A DNA stretch of 64,000 bases from an uncultured Tateyamaria sp. (GCF_947494755.1 NZ_CANLVZ010000011.1:62001-126000); one strand, 5' to 3'. Shown: positions 26,369 through 36,261, counted from the first letter of the stretch. The notes: generated from the letters alone by a model not told the origin. Numbers and translations: made by a program.

Positions 26369-26929
26369 TCAGTCCGGTTGCGGCACGACCTCGGTCAACA
26401 ACTCCAGCGTCTCGTCCACCGTGCGGGTCACGGTGATGAAATCCAGCAGGCTCGCGTCGGCAAAGTCGCAAAACACCACATGTTCCAGAAGCGCGACCAA
26501 AGGGTCCCAATAGCCCTTTGTATTCACAAGGTAAATTGGCTTGTCATGCAGGCCAAGCTGGCGCCAGGTCAGCACCTCGAACAGCTCGTCCAGCGATCCG
26601 GCCCCACCCGGCAGCACCACCACGGCGTTGCAATTCATGAACATGACTTTCTTGCGCTCATGCATGGTTTCGGTGACGACATAGCGGGTCAGGTCCGTCT
26701 TTCCGACCTCCCAATCGACCAGATGCTGCGGGATCACCCCAAAGGTTTCGCCCCCTGCATCCTGCGCAGCACGCGCCACAGCCCCCATCAGCCCTACGTC
26801 TCCGGCCCCGTAAACCAGCCGCCAGCGGCGTTGTGCCAGACCGGTCCCAAGTGCCGCCGCTTCGGTCATATAGGCCGGGTGACGCCCCCGCCGAGAGCCG
26901 CAATAGACGCAGATGGATGGTTTGGGCAT
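26369..26929 (-). CDS. LOG family protein (TIGR00730)
   Basis: Protein of 186 residues with the LOG (lysine decarboxylase-like Rossmann) motifs: CVYCGSRRG at the N-terminus and LPGGAGSLDELFEVLTW with the PGGxGxxxE signature. Characterised members remove ribose 5-phosphate from cytokinin nucleotides or AMP. The start at 26929 has GGAG 6 nt upstream; ATG 26947 is an alternative. It diverges from the LysM protein gene. Confidence 0.9.
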   Translation of the reverse strand: MPKPSICVYCGSRRGRHPAYMTEAAALGTGLAQRRWRLVYGAGDVGLMGAVARAAQDAGGETFGVIPQHLVDWEVGKTDLTRYVVTETMHERKKVMFMNCNAVVVLPGGAGSLDELFEVLTWRQLGLHDKPIYLVNTKGYWDPLVALLEHVVFCDFADASLLDFITVTRTVDETLELLTEVVPQPD

Positions 26930-27058
26930 GACAGGCTCCGAAGACATGGCGCGGGAAAGTGATCGACCGGGTGCGCGCGTGTTTTGACCGTTGTTAAGCC
27001 GCCTGTTATGCAAGCGCAATCAAACCACGCACAGCAGATGCGTAAATGAGGGTCGAAA

Positions 27059-28480
27059 ATGTCGAAATGGGCGGCCATGGCCGGGTCAAACGGCGCGCTT
27101 TTGGGATCGGTTGCAGTGCTGGCGATTGTGGCCGTCGTCGCAGGCGTTTTCATCAGTCGACAGGACGAGGCATCGGTGCCGGAGGCAGCCCCTGCGGTCG
27201 AGGCCGTCGCGGCCGTGCCCGAGGCCCCCACCCAAGAGCCGCAAACCCCCGAGGTCACGCCAGCCCCCGTTGCAGCACCGTCCATTGACGAGGTGCGGCT
27301 GGAAGCCGACGGGCTGACGATCATCGCGGGCCGCGCCGCACCGGGCAGCACCGTCTCGGTGTTGCTGGACGGGGTCGAAAACATCTCTGTCACCGCCGAT
27401 GAGGGCGGATCGTTCGCGGCCATTACAATCCTGCCCGACAGCGCCAAGGCCCGGGTGCTGACCCTTGTGCAGCGGGTCGGTCTGCAGGAGGTCGCCTCGC
27501 TCGACGAGATCATTCTTGCCCCGCAGGACAAGCTGGTGGCCGGGGCCGAGGCACCCGCGCGCCCGCAAGCGCCCGGCATTACCGCGCCCGAGACGGAGGT
27601 GCCCGTGATCGCGGCGGCCGTGCCGCCCACAGACGCACCCGGCAGCGCGCAGCCCCAGACCACCCCCACGGAGGATGTGGCCGTCGCTGACGGTAGCGCG
27701 CCCGCCGCGACGGATACCGAGACGGCGAGCGCAACGGACCGGACGGCCCGCCCGGCGCCGCAGCCCGACAACACGGCCGAGCCATCGGCCAGCACCACGC
27801 AGCAGGCGGGCAGCCCGACTGAGCAGACGGACGGCACACCGCTCCAGGCACCGGCAATCGCCTCCCTCGCACCCGCCACACCGGCGCAGCCCGCGGCCAC
27901 GCCCGACGACGTTGCGGCCGCGCCGAGCGACGGCAACCGGGACGATGCGACGGCCGTGAACGTGCTCAGATCCACCGAAGACGGGGTCGCGGTGTTGAAC
28001 GTAGCCGCGCCCGAAACCCTCGAGAATATCGAGATCGACACGATCAGCTATGACGATGACGGGGACGTGCAACTGGCAGGCCGCGCGCAGGACGAGGCGG
28101 CGGTCGTGCGCGTCTATGTGGACAATCGCCCCGTGGCCGATCTGGACGTGCAGGGCGACGGCAGTTGGCGGGGCGACCTGCCGCAGATCGACACCGGCGT
28201 CTACACCTTGCGCGTGGATGAATTGAATGATGCGGGTGAGGTGACAAGCCGCGTCGAAACCCCGTTCCGCCGCGAAGATCCCGAAGTGCTGGCCGCGATA
28301 GAAGAGAGCGACGCACCCGTCACCCAAGTGACCGTGCAGACCGGCAATACGCTCTGGGGGATTGCGCGCGATCGATACGGCGACGGGCGGCTTTATGTCG
28401 ATGTGTTCGAGGCCAATCGCGTGAACATTCGCGATGCCGACCTGATCTTTCCGGGTCAGGTGTTTGCCTTGCCCGAATAG
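27059..28480 (+). CDS. LysM domain envelope protein with Ala/Pro/Thr-rich region
   Basis: Protein of 473 residues. It has an N-terminal membrane anchor (GALLGSVAVLAIVAVVAGVF, about 12-32) and an Ala-Pro-Thr-rich low-complexity stretch. Two beta-rich units resemble Ig-like repeats (AAPGSTVSVLLDGV and GRAQDEAAVVRVYVDN). A C-terminal LysM runs from about 423 to 473 (QTGNTLWGIARDRYGDGR ... IFPGQVFALPE). LysM binds peptidoglycan, so the protein probably bridges membrane and wall. GAGGG precedes the ATG. Confidence 0.85.
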   Translation: MSKWAAMAGSNGALLGSVAVLAIVAVVAGVFISRQDEASVPEAAPAVEAVAAVPEAPTQEPQTPEVTPAPVAAPSIDEVRLEADGLTIIAGRAAPGSTVSVLLDGVENISVTADEGGSFAAITILPDSAKARVLTLVQRVGLQEVASLDEIILAPQDKLVAGAEAPARPQAPGITAPETEVPVIAAAVPPTDAPGSAQPQTTPTEDVAVADGSAPAATDTETASATDRTARPAPQPDNTAEPSASTTQQAGSPTEQTDGTPLQAPAIASLAPATPAQPAATPDDVAAAPSDGNRDDATAVNVLRSTEDGVAVLNVAAPETLENIEIDTISYDDDGDVQLAGRAQDEAAVVRVYVDNRPVADLDVQGDGSWRGDLPQIDTGVYTLRVDELNDAGEVTSRVETPFRREDPEVLAAIEESDAPVTQVTVQTGNTLWGIARDRYGDGRLYVDVFEANRVNIRDADLIFPGQVFALPE

Positions 28481-28550
28481 GGTGCGTGCACTGGCAAGTC
28501 TGGCGTGACCGGGCTATGTCTTGGCGTCAATACTCCAAGGACGTCTTTCC

Positions 28551-30404
28551 ATGCCCGCTGACACCACAGCATCGACCGCTCCGAAAGGGGCGGCGCACCC
28601 TCAGCCCGACCCCGACAATTCCGTAGCCGAGGCCGAGCGCCGCTCGGGTTGGCGCACGATCCGCAAGGTCGCGCCCTATCTCTGGCCTGCCGACAAGCCG
28701 TGGGTAAAGCGGCGCGTGGTGCTGGCGATGCTGGCGCTGATCCTGTCCAAGCTGGTGTCGGTCTATACCCCCATCATCTACCGCGACGCGGTGGACGTGC
28801 TGGCGGGCGAGGGGACGTCGGCGCTGGCGCTTGGGGCCATCGGGCTCACGGTTGCCTACGGCGTGGCACGCCTGTTCAATGTCGGCTTTCAACAGTTGCG
28901 TGATGCGATCTTTGCCCGCGTGGCGCAGCGCGCGCTGCGGATGCTGGCGCTTGAGACGTTCCAGCACATTCACCGCCTGTCGATGCGCTATCACATCACA
29001 CGCAAGACCGGCGGCCTCAGCCGCATCATCGAACGCGGGGTCAAGGGCGTCGAATTCCTGCTGCGCTTCCTGCTGTTCTCCATCGGACCGCTGGTGCTGG
29101 AACTGGCGCTGATCGGGATTATCCTCACGATCCTGTTTGATGCGTGGTATCTGCTGATTGTGGCCGTCACCATCGCGATCTATGTCTGGTTCACCTTTGC
29201 CGTGACCGAATGGCGCGTGAAGCTGCGCAAGGTGATGAACGATCAGGACACGGACGCCAACCAAAAGGCCATCGACAGCCTGCTGAACTATGAAACGGTC
29301 AAGTATTTTGGGGCCGAACGTCGCGAGGCGGGCCGCTATGACAGCGCGATGGAGGGCTATGAAGTCGCTGCCCTCAAGACCAGCTATTCGCTGGCCTTCC
29401 TCAACTTCGGTCAGTCCGTCATCATCACCGCGGGCCTTGTCGGGGTCATGGTGCTGGCGGCGGTGGGCGTGCAGAACGGGAGCCTCACAGTGGGCGATTT
29501 CGTCATGGTCAACGCCTACATGATCCAGATCACCATGCCGCTGAACTTTCTGGGCACCGTCTACCGCGAGATCCGGCAGGCGCTGGTGGATATGGGCGAG
29601 ATGTTCGATCTGCTCGAACAGCCCGCCGAGGTGGTGGATGCCCCGGACGCTCCGGCGCTGAAAGTGACCGGCGGGCGGGTCGAACTGGACGATGTACATT
29701 TCGGCTATGACCCGGCGCGCCCGATCCTCAAGGGCGTGTCGCTGGTGGCCGAACCGGGCGAGATGGTGGCGATTGTCGGCTCCACAGGCTCGGGCAAGTC
29801 GACCATCGGGCGGCTCCTGTTCCGGTTTTACGATGTGGGGTCGGGGGCCTTGCGCATCGACGGACAGGATGTGCGCGATGTCACGCAGGAAAGCCTGCAT
29901 GCTGCCATCGGGGTCGTGCCGCAGGACACGGTGCTGTTCAACGACACGATCCGCTACAACATCGCCTATGGGCGTGACAACGCCACCGAGGCCGAGATTG
30001 TCGCCGCCGCGCGCGCCGCTCAGATCCACGATTTCGTGCAGGCGTTGCCCGATGGGTACGAGACGGCTGTGGGTGAGCGGGGGCTGAAGCTGTCAGGCGG
30101 TGAAAAACAGCGCGTGGGCATCGCGCGCACGTTGCTCAAGAACCCGCCGATCCTGCTGCTGGACGAGGCGACAAGCGCGCTTGACACCGAGACCGAACAG
30201 GACATCAAGGAGGCGCTGAATGCCGCCGGGCAGGGGCGCACCGTGCTGACCATCGCGCACCGCCTCAGCACCATCGCCGAAGCGGACCGGATCGTGGTGC
30301 TGGAAAAGGGCGTGATCGTCGAGACCGGCACCCATGACGCCTTGCTGGCTGCTGAGGGGCGCTATGCGCAGCTTTGGCAGCGTCAACAGGCAGAGGACGC
30401 GTGA
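28551..30404 (+). CDS. ABC transporter of ATM1/ABCB7 type
   Basis: Fused permease-ATPase half-transporter of 617 residues. Six membrane helices occupy about residues 55-340. The ATPase has Walker A GSTGSGKST near 410, signature LSGGEKQR near 515 and Walker B ILLLDEATSALD near 537. NYETVKYFGAERRE in the coupling region is diagnostic of the ATM1 group, which exports glutathione-linked sulfur or metal species for Fe-S cluster assembly and heavy-metal tolerance. The ATG at 28551 has AAGGA upstream; a TTG at 28521 is less likely. Confidence 0.92.
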   Translation: MPADTTASTAPKGAAHPQPDPDNSVAEAERRSGWRTIRKVAPYLWPADKPWVKRRVVLAMLALILSKLVSVYTPIIYRDAVDVLAGEGTSALALGAIGLTVAYGVARLFNVGFQQLRDAIFARVAQRALRMLALETFQHIHRLSMRYHITRKTGGLSRIIERGVKGVEFLLRFLLFSIGPLVLELALIGIILTILFDAWYLLIVAVTIAIYVWFTFAVTEWRVKLRKVMNDQDTDANQKAIDSLLNYETVKYFGAERREAGRYDSAMEGYEVAALKTSYSLAFLNFGQSVIITAGLVGVMVLAAVGVQNGSLTVGDFVMVNAYMIQITMPLNFLGTVYREIRQALVDMGEMFDLLEQPAEVVDAPDAPALKVTGGRVELDDVHFGYDPARPILKGVSLVAEPGEMVAIVGSTGSGKSTIGRLLFRFYDVGSGALRIDGQDVRDVTQESLHAAIGVVPQDTVLFNDTIRYNIAYGRDNATEAEIVAAARAAQIHDFVQALPDGYETAVGERGLKLSGGEKQRVGIARTLLKNPPILLLDEATSALDTETEQDIKEALNAAGQGRTVLTIAHRLSTIAEADRIVVLEKGVIVETGTHDALLAAEGRYAQLWQRQQAEDA

Positions 30405-30468
30405 CGGGCCCCGGCGCTGTTTGCTGGCGCAAAGACGCCCCGCCCACCGTCCCGCAGGGCACGGCCTG

Positions 30469-30831
30469 ATGGCGCGCAAGGACTATCCCGAAACCCCAGA
30501 TGGGCGCTATTTCGTGGCGAAATCCCGGCTGTGGCGCAAGACCGATCCGCGCCTTGATGACACGACGCGCCGGGCGGCTGTAAAGGCGTTGATGCAGGCC
30601 CGCCGCGCGGTGCGTTTTGCAAAGGATGAGGTCGAGACGCGTGCCGCGCGTGATGCGGTGGACGCTGCCAAGCACGCTTTGGGCGAACGTGGGCCGGTCT
30701 GGTGGGATGATGGCACCCCCGACGAAGGTGGACGCCACCCCAAGAACTCATCCTATGCCGAGTGGTGGGCCGATCTGCCCGACACCGCGCGTGCAGCTGG
30801 CGCGGGCAAGGACGCTACTCCGCAGCCTTGA
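30469..30831 (+). CDS. Conserved hypothetical protein
   Basis: Basic protein of 120 residues (MARKDYPETPDGRYFVAKSR ...) with no membrane segment. The conserved-looking C-terminal part is WWDDGTPDEGGRHP followed by NSSYAEWW. Similar proteins seem common in Rhodobacteraceae, but no function is known to me. It follows the ATM1-like gene and its end overlaps the convergent RND gene by 17 bases. Confidence 0.65.
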   Translation: MARKDYPETPDGRYFVAKSRLWRKTDPRLDDTTRRAAVKALMQARRAVRFAKDEVETRAARDAVDAAKHALGERGPVWWDDGTPDEGGRHPKNSSYAEWWADLPDTARAAGAGKDATPQP

Positions 30832-33800
30832 GCGGCGCGTCGGGGAAGGGCAGTTCGGACTGCGCGCTGTCGCGCCCCGGCTCCGCATCGAAATCCCAGA
30901 CCAGCTCGCGGTTGTCCATCACCCGGCAATCGCGCGCCAGCGACCAGTCCCGCGCTGCGGTGCTTGCCTGGCCAAAGGACAGTTTTGCCAGCAACTGGCT
31001 GAGCCACATCGCGTAGGTCACGACCCAGACCCGCAGCGCCAGCATCGACGGCGTCACCATCAGCGTCAGCACCGTGGCGATCCCAAGGCCGAAAACGACA
31101 GCGGTGGCCAACTGCTTCCACCAGAGCGCGGTCGGGCTATCGACGGTGTAGCCGCCATCGCCGAAATTGAGGCTGAGCCCGAACATCATGGGCGCAAGGC
31201 CGGCCATCGTGGTGACGGTCGTCAGCAGAACGGGGCGGATACGGTCCTGCGCGGTGCGGATGATCGCCTCGATCCGGGGCATGTAGCGCTCGTATTCCTG
31301 ATAGGTGTCGATCAGTACGATGTTGTTATTCACAACGATCCCGGCAAGAGCGACGATCCCTGTGCCCGTCATGATGATTGAAAACGGCTGGTCCATGACC
31401 AGCATCCCGATCAGCACGCCTGCGGTGGACAGCACCACGGCTCCAAGCACCAGCAACGCATTGTAAACGCTGTTGAACTGGGCCAGCAGGATGATGAACA
31501 TCAGCCCCAAAGCACCCATAAAGGCTTGACCGAGGAAAGCCCCGGATTCGGCCTGATCCTCTTGGTCGCCGGTCCATTCAAACTCGATCCCCTGCTCGAA
31601 TGGGCCGGTGTCAAGCCATTTGGTGATCTCTGCAATCCGCTCGTTGGCATTGACCGGCTCAAGGCGCAGGTCGCCCGCGTCTAACGCGGCCTGCAAGTCT
31701 GTGCCGGGCGCAGCGGTGCCAAGGGCCAGGACGCTGTAACGCACTCCGTCTTCTGAGGTGATCGGACCGTCCGCTGCGGGGCGCAGGGTGGCGGCGATCA
31801 CGGGTGTTTGTACGCCGTCAACCTCCGCCGTAGTGGTCAGTTTTTGCAGGCCATCAAACACGTCCGCCTTGACGTCGAAATAGCGTTTCTGGTCCACCCG
31901 GTTGATCTGGGCCAGTTCGGCCACAGGCGTGCGGGTGATGAAGTTGGCCAGCGGCACCAGACCGTCCGCCGTGCGCACCTTGAGCGTGTCGAGGGTCGAC
32001 AGAACCCGGTCGGCTTGGGGCAGGCGGACGCGAATCTCGATCTCCTCGTCCGAGGTGTCGACACGCATCGTATCAAGCAGCAGACCGCGCGTCACAAGTT
32101 GCACCATCGCGCCCACCGTGGCGACATCCGCGCCGTAGCGACCTGCCTCTTGCACATCCACGTCAATTTGCCAGTCGATGCCGGGCAGGGGGCGCGTGTC
32201 CTCGATCCGCACGAGGCCGGGGGTGGTGTCAAAGGCCTGGCGCGCGGTGGCGGTCGCGTTCAACAAGTCCTGCCAATCATCTCCTTTAATGCGCAGATGC
32301 ACCGGCTTGGCCGAGGCGGGGCCTTGGGCCAGCGGCAGGACTTCGGTGCGGATGCCGGGGATTTGGCCCAGCTCTTCGGTCAGCTCATTCAGCACGGTGT
32401 CGCCGTCAAAGTCGGCCGATTTCACCTCGCGCATGACGGTGTAATTGATCAGGGGCAGGGTGAACCACGCCTCCGTCGCATCGGGGCGTTCTTCCCACGG
32501 GATCGTTTCCAGCTGGACCTGCCCGATGGCGTCCTTTGGTGAGCCTGCGCCGCCCGTGTTGGCGTTCAACCCGCCCGCGCCGGCGAATGCAAAGGCGCTG
32601 CGGATGCCGGGATGGGCGTTGATCACATCCTCGACCTGACCAAGCAACGCGTCCTTTTCCTGAAGCCCTAGGTTGCCGCGTGCCAGCACATAGACGATGG
32701 CCTGTTCGGGCTCAGTCGCGACAAAGAATTCAACGCCGCGGTTGTTGTTGATGAAATAGATCAGCGTAGTGCCCACAAAGACGAAGACAAATCCGATCAT
32801 CGCCAGTGGCATGATCGGATTGCCCACGATGCCCTGGATCAGATAGCCGAAGTTGGACCGTTGATAGCCCGAGCGGACCTTGCGCGTGCGCTGGCCGAAC
32901 ACCTTGCGCCCCGCCCAGATTCCAGCCCAACCCATGCGCAACAGGACAGCCGAGAGGCTGAGCAGAAACAACACCAGCCCCGCCAAGGCAAATCCTGCCA
33001 GCACAACGATACCGAGGGCCATCGCAAACACCTTCAGGAATGTGGGCAGAACGGATTGCCAGATGGATTGCTGATCCATCGCCCCAAGCGTTGCGCCGAT
33101 ATTGCCCTGAAGCAGCGGGATGGCCACCAGACCAACCATCATTACGGCGGCCAACCCGAACAGTGCGATATGGGTCCACAAGGGCAGGGAGGCGATGCGC
33201 ACATTTTGCGTGCTGAGCCAGATGGTCAAACGCCCGAGCACTCCGCCCATCACAGGCAGATAGATCAGTGCCACGATCAGCGAGGCCGACAGGACAAAGA
33301 TCAGCGTGACGGGCAACATACCCATGAATTGCCCCGGCACGCCCGGCCAGAACAGCATCGGCAGAAAGGCGCAAAGCGTGGTGGCCGTCGAGGATACGAC
33401 CGGCCAGAACATGCGTGTTGCCGCCTCGACATAGGATCGCATGGGGCCGGAGCCGGCCTGTTGCCGCTTGTCCGCGTATTCCACGACGACGATGGCCCCG
33501 TCGACGAGCATCCCGACAGACAGGATCAGCCCGAACATCACGATGTTGGAGACAGAGATGCCCATGATCGCGAGCAGCACGAAGCACAACAGGAACGAGG
33601 TCGGGATGGCAAAGCCCACCAGCAACGAGGCGCGGGGCCCCAGAAAGGCGAGCGAGACCATCATCACCAGCGCAATGGCCGTCAGAACCGACCCCTCAAG
33701 CTGGCCAACCATGGAGGCCACTTCGCGGCTCATGTCGTTTGACGTGCCCACCTCGACTGCCGCGATCAGCCCCTCGGGCCATTCGGCGGATTTCGTGGCC

Positions 33801-34705
33801 ACCAGTTCTTTGACCTCGGTGGCGGTGTCGATCAAATTGAAGCCTTTGCGTTTCACCACCTGCAGCGCCACAGTGTCCTGACCGTTAAAGCGGGCGGTTG
33901 AGACGCGATCTTCGAAGGTCAGGTTGATCTCGGCCAGATCACCAAGCGTCACGACACGGTCGCCATTGGTCTTGATGGGCAGGGTGTAGATGTCCTGCAC
34001 TTCGTCAAAAGAGGAGGGGATCTTGACGGCGAAAGAGCCCTGATCGGTTTCGATCTCACCGGCGGCAATCAACTGGTTGTTGTTCTGCACCACAGTGATC
34101 AACTCGCCAGCGGTGACGTTGTAGGCCTCAAGGCGCAACGGGTCGATGATGACCTCGACCATCTCGTCGCGGCTGCCGACAACGGATGCCTCCAGCACGG
34201 CGTCCATCGCCTCAAGATCGTCCTGCAAGTCCTTGGCAACACGGGTGATGGTACGCTCGGGCACGGGGCCTGTCAGGTTCACGATGACTATGGGAAATTC
34301 GGAAAAGTTGAACTCATCCAGTGTGTACTGTTCAAAGCCCGAGGGGAATTCTGCCTCGGCGCTGTCCATGGCGTCGCGCACATCAGCCATGACTTGCGTC
34401 TTGTCCCAGCCAAACTCGAATTCCAGCACCACGTTGGCATAGCCCTCGGCGGCGGTGGAGGTCATCCGGTCAAGCCCGTCCAGATCACCCAACTCGGTTT
34501 CCATCGGTTGGATCAGCAGCGTTTCGGCGTCCGTGGCTGAAATGCCGGGGAAGGGGACGGAAAGGACGAGCGTGGGGATTTCGATGTCGGGCTCGCCCTC
34601 TTTGGGCAGGCTGATATAGGCGACCGTACCGACGGTCAGGGACAGGATAATAAAGGCCAGAACCATCCGGGCGCGCGAGGCGGCCCACTCAACAACACCG
34701 GTCAT
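30815..34705 (-). CDS. RND efflux transporter permease, extended form
   Basis: AcrB-type inner-membrane pump of 1296 residues, about 250 longer than AcrB. Family features: N-terminal helix followed by FPGISATDAETLLIQPME, the TM4 segment SVGMLVDGAIVVVEYADKR near residue 400 with one Asp where AcrB has two, and a C-terminal half with GIVVNNNIVLIDTYQEYER. Between TM6 and TM7 (about residues 500-610) there is extra sequence with two or three hydrophobic stretches. The start overlaps the adaptor gene stop (ATGA). Substrate unknown. Confidence 0.9.
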   Translation of the reverse strand: MTGVVEWAASRARMVLAFIILSLTVGTVAYISLPKEGEPDIEIPTLVLSVPFPGISATDAETLLIQPMETELGDLDGLDRMTSTAAEGYANVVLEFEFGWDKTQVMADVRDAMDSAEAEFPSGFEQYTLDEFNFSEFPIVIVNLTGPVPERTITRVAKDLQDDLEAMDAVLEASVVGSRDEMVEVIIDPLRLEAYNVTAGELITVVQNNNQLIAAGEIETDQGSFAVKIPSSFDEVQDIYTLPIKTNGDRVVTLGDLAEINLTFEDRVSTARFNGQDTVALQVVKRKGFNLIDTATEVKELVATKSAEWPEGLIAAVEVGTSNDMSREVASMVGQLEGSVLTAIALVMMVSLAFLGPRASLLVGFAIPTSFLLCFVLLAIMGISVSNIVMFGLILSVGMLVDGAIVVVEYADKRQQAGSGPMRSYVEAATRMFWPVVSSTATTLCAFLPMLFWPGVPGQFMGMLPVTLIFVLSASLIVALIYLPVMGGVLGRLTIWLSTQNVRIASLPLWTHIALFGLAAVMMVGLVAIPLLQGNIGATLGAMDQQSIWQSVLPTFLKVFAMALGIVVLAGFALAGLVLFLLSLSAVLLRMGWAGIWAGRKVFGQRTRKVRSGYQRSNFGYLIQGIVGNPIMPLAMIGFVFVFVGTTLIYFINNNRGVEFFVATEPEQAIVYVLARGNLGLQEKDALLGQVEDVINAHPGIRSAFAFAGAGGLNANTGGAGSPKDAIGQVQLETIPWEERPDATEAWFTLPLINYTVMREVKSADFDGDTVLNELTEELGQIPGIRTEVLPLAQGPASAKPVHLRIKGDDWQDLLNATATARQAFDTTPGLVRIEDTRPLPGIDWQIDVDVQEAGRYGADVATVGAMVQLVTRGLLLDTMRVDTSDEEIEIRVRLPQADRVLSTLDTLKVRTADGLVPLANFITRTPVAELAQINRVDQKRYFDVKADVFDGLQKLTTTAEVDGVQTPVIAATLRPAADGPITSEDGVRYSVLALGTAAPGTDLQAALDAGDLRLEPVNANERIAEITKWLDTGPFEQGIEFEWTGDQEDQAESGAFLGQAFMGALGLMFIILLAQFNSVYNALLVLGAVVLSTAGVLIGMLVMDQPFSIIMTGTGIVALAGIVVNNNIVLIDTYQEYERYMPRIEAIIRTAQDRIRPVLLTTVTTMAGLAPMMFGLSLNFGDGGYTVDSPTALWWKQLATAVVFGLGIATVLTLMVTPSMLALRVWVVTYAMWLSQLLAKLSFGQASTAARDWSLARDCRVMDNRELVWDFDAEPGRDSAQSELPFPDAPLKAAE

Positions 34706-36015
34706 TGGGTTTGCTCCTGAAAGGTGGGGGCGACCTGCACGCCTGCGGTCACAAATTCCTGTCCCACGACGATGACGTTGATCTGATCGTCAAGTCCGGT
34801 GAGCCAGATACCCTGATCGGTGTCGCGCACGACGTCGACGGGTTGGAACGCGACGATGCCCGCATCATCCACGGTGCGCAGACCAAGGCGTCCGTCCTCG
34901 TTCAGGGTCAGGGCGGACGAGGGCAACAGATGCGCCTTCGCCCCGGCGGCCGAGATGGCGATTTCGGCGGTCTGCCCATCGCGGATGGTCAGATCAGGGT
35001 TGGGCACTTCGATTTCCACGCGGAAGGTGCGGGTGGTGGGATCGGCCGCACGGCTCAGGAATTCGACCTCGCCCGACACCTGTTGGCCTCCGGCGGCAAG
35101 GCGGGCGCGGGCCGTTGCGCCAACATCAACGCGGTTCACCTCGGTTTCGGGCACAAAGGCGACCAGCTTGATCGGATCAAGCTGGATCACCGTCGCACAC
35201 AGCGATCCGGGCTGCAAAAGCGAGCCGAGTTCGGCGGTGTCGCTTTCCAACGTCCCGGCAAAGGGCGCGCGGATATCGAGGCGCTGCATTTCCTTTTCAG
35301 CCGTTGCAATTGCGGCAGAGGCGCTTTCGATCCGCGCTGCTGCCGATTGCAAACCGGATTTGGCGGCACTCACACCGGCGATCGCCGCCTCAAAGGACGC
35401 TTGGGCGGCGGCCACGGCGGCGTCGCTGTTCTTGACGCGGGTTTCAGCGGCAAAGCCCCCTTCGCTCAACCGACGGGAGGCGTTCTGGTTCACCAGCGCC
35501 TCGTCGATGCGGGCCTGGGCCTCGATCACGCGGGCTTCGGCTTCGGGTACGCGGGCTTCGGCTTCGGTCTTGCCGGCGACGGCTTCGGCCAGACCGGCGC
35601 GGGCCTCGGCCAATGCGGAATCGCGGGTGCCAGGGTCAAGCTGGCACAGCAATTCGCCTTCTTCCACAAACGCGCCTTTGCGCAAGGGCGGGGACAGGAC
35701 AGTCGAGGACGTCTCGGCGCGCACATCGACCTGACGGGCGGCCTGGGTCTGGCCCCGCAGAATCACGGCACTGTCAATCTCGCGCGCGGTCGAGCGGCGC
35801 ACGACCACTTTGATCAATCCGGGTCCCGCTTCGGGTGCTGCCGCTTCTTCCTCTTCCTCTTCGGCGTCGGCACTGGCGTCTTCGGTCTGGGCCATTTCGG
35901 GGTCATCTTGCGCCGCGCGGTTCTCAAAGAACGCCAAGGTGCGCTCGCGTTCGATCACCCAGAAGTACAAGCCCGTCGCCACGATGATGGCCAATACAAA
36001 CGACACAAACCGCAT
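34702..36015 (-). CDS. RND efflux periplasmic adaptor subunit (HlyD/MFP)
   Basis: Membrane-fusion protein of 437 residues. It has an N-terminal anchor, a Glu-rich linker (about 50-65), a barrel-sandwich segment, and a long coiled-coil hairpin with Ala/Glu heptads such as AEARVPEAEARVIEAQARID. The lipoyl motif returns at DIRAPFAGTLESD. The ATG at 36015 is chosen because AGGGAAG lies 8 nt upstream; the GTG at 36024 is too close to it. First gene of a two-gene operon with the RND pump. Confidence 0.9.
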   Translation of the reverse strand: MRFVSFVLAIIVATGLYFWVIERERTLAFFENRAAQDDPEMAQTEDASADAEEEEEEAAAPEAGPGLIKVVVRRSTAREIDSAVILRGQTQAARQVDVRAETSSTVLSPPLRKGAFVEEGELLCQLDPGTRDSALAEARAGLAEAVAGKTEAEARVPEAEARVIEAQARIDEALVNQNASRRLSEGGFAAETRVKNSDAAVAAAQASFEAAIAGVSAAKSGLQSAAARIESASAAIATAEKEMQRLDIRAPFAGTLESDTAELGSLLQPGSLCATVIQLDPIKLVAFVPETEVNRVDVGATARARLAAGGQQVSGEVEFLSRAADPTTRTFRVEIEVPNPDLTIRDGQTAEIAISAAGAKAHLLPSSALTLNEDGRLGLRTVDDAGIVAFQPVDVVRDTDQGIWLTGLDDQINVIVVGQEFVTAGVQVAPTFQEQTQ

Positions 36016-36088
36016 TTCGTGCACTTCCCTTATGGTTTTTGAACGCGCGATGGATCGCGCTTAAGGTCCGATATAAGGTGTCATACGA

Positions 36089-36106
36089 CTAAACTAACCA
36101 GTTTAG
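36089..36106. promoter_or_regulatory. Inverted repeat, probable TetR-type operator
   Basis: CTAAACT-AACC-AGTTTAG is a perfect 7-4-7 inverted repeat 74 bases upstream of the efflux adaptor start, in the divergent gap toward the YfgM-like gene. The form resembles operators of TetR-family efflux repressors. No TetR gene lies next to it in this window. Confidence 0.55.
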
Positions 36107-36261
36107 ATTACTTTTTTTGAGCTTGAACTGCAATGTTGCCGGATTGCGGCAAGAGCGCGCGCTGTTTGTGGTACTTGGCTTGGGGGCTGGGGCAGGATAA
36201 GAGAGGCGCAAATATTGGGCATGGCAGGGCAAATCTGTCGCCAGACAAGGGGAATGCGGGC

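Noticed and set aside
27086-28327. Arg/Gly-rich open frame antisense to the LysM protein gene
   Set aside because: Composition is the reverse of the Ala/Pro-rich spacer; no start signal.
28527-30029. 500-codon open frame antisense to the ATM1-like gene
   Set aside because: The plus strand has complete ABC motifs; the minus frame has none.
34705-36042. Gly-rich open frame antisense to the efflux adaptor gene
   Set aside because: Repetition reflects the coiled-coil heptads read backwards; the adaptor gene has correct start, overlap and motifs.
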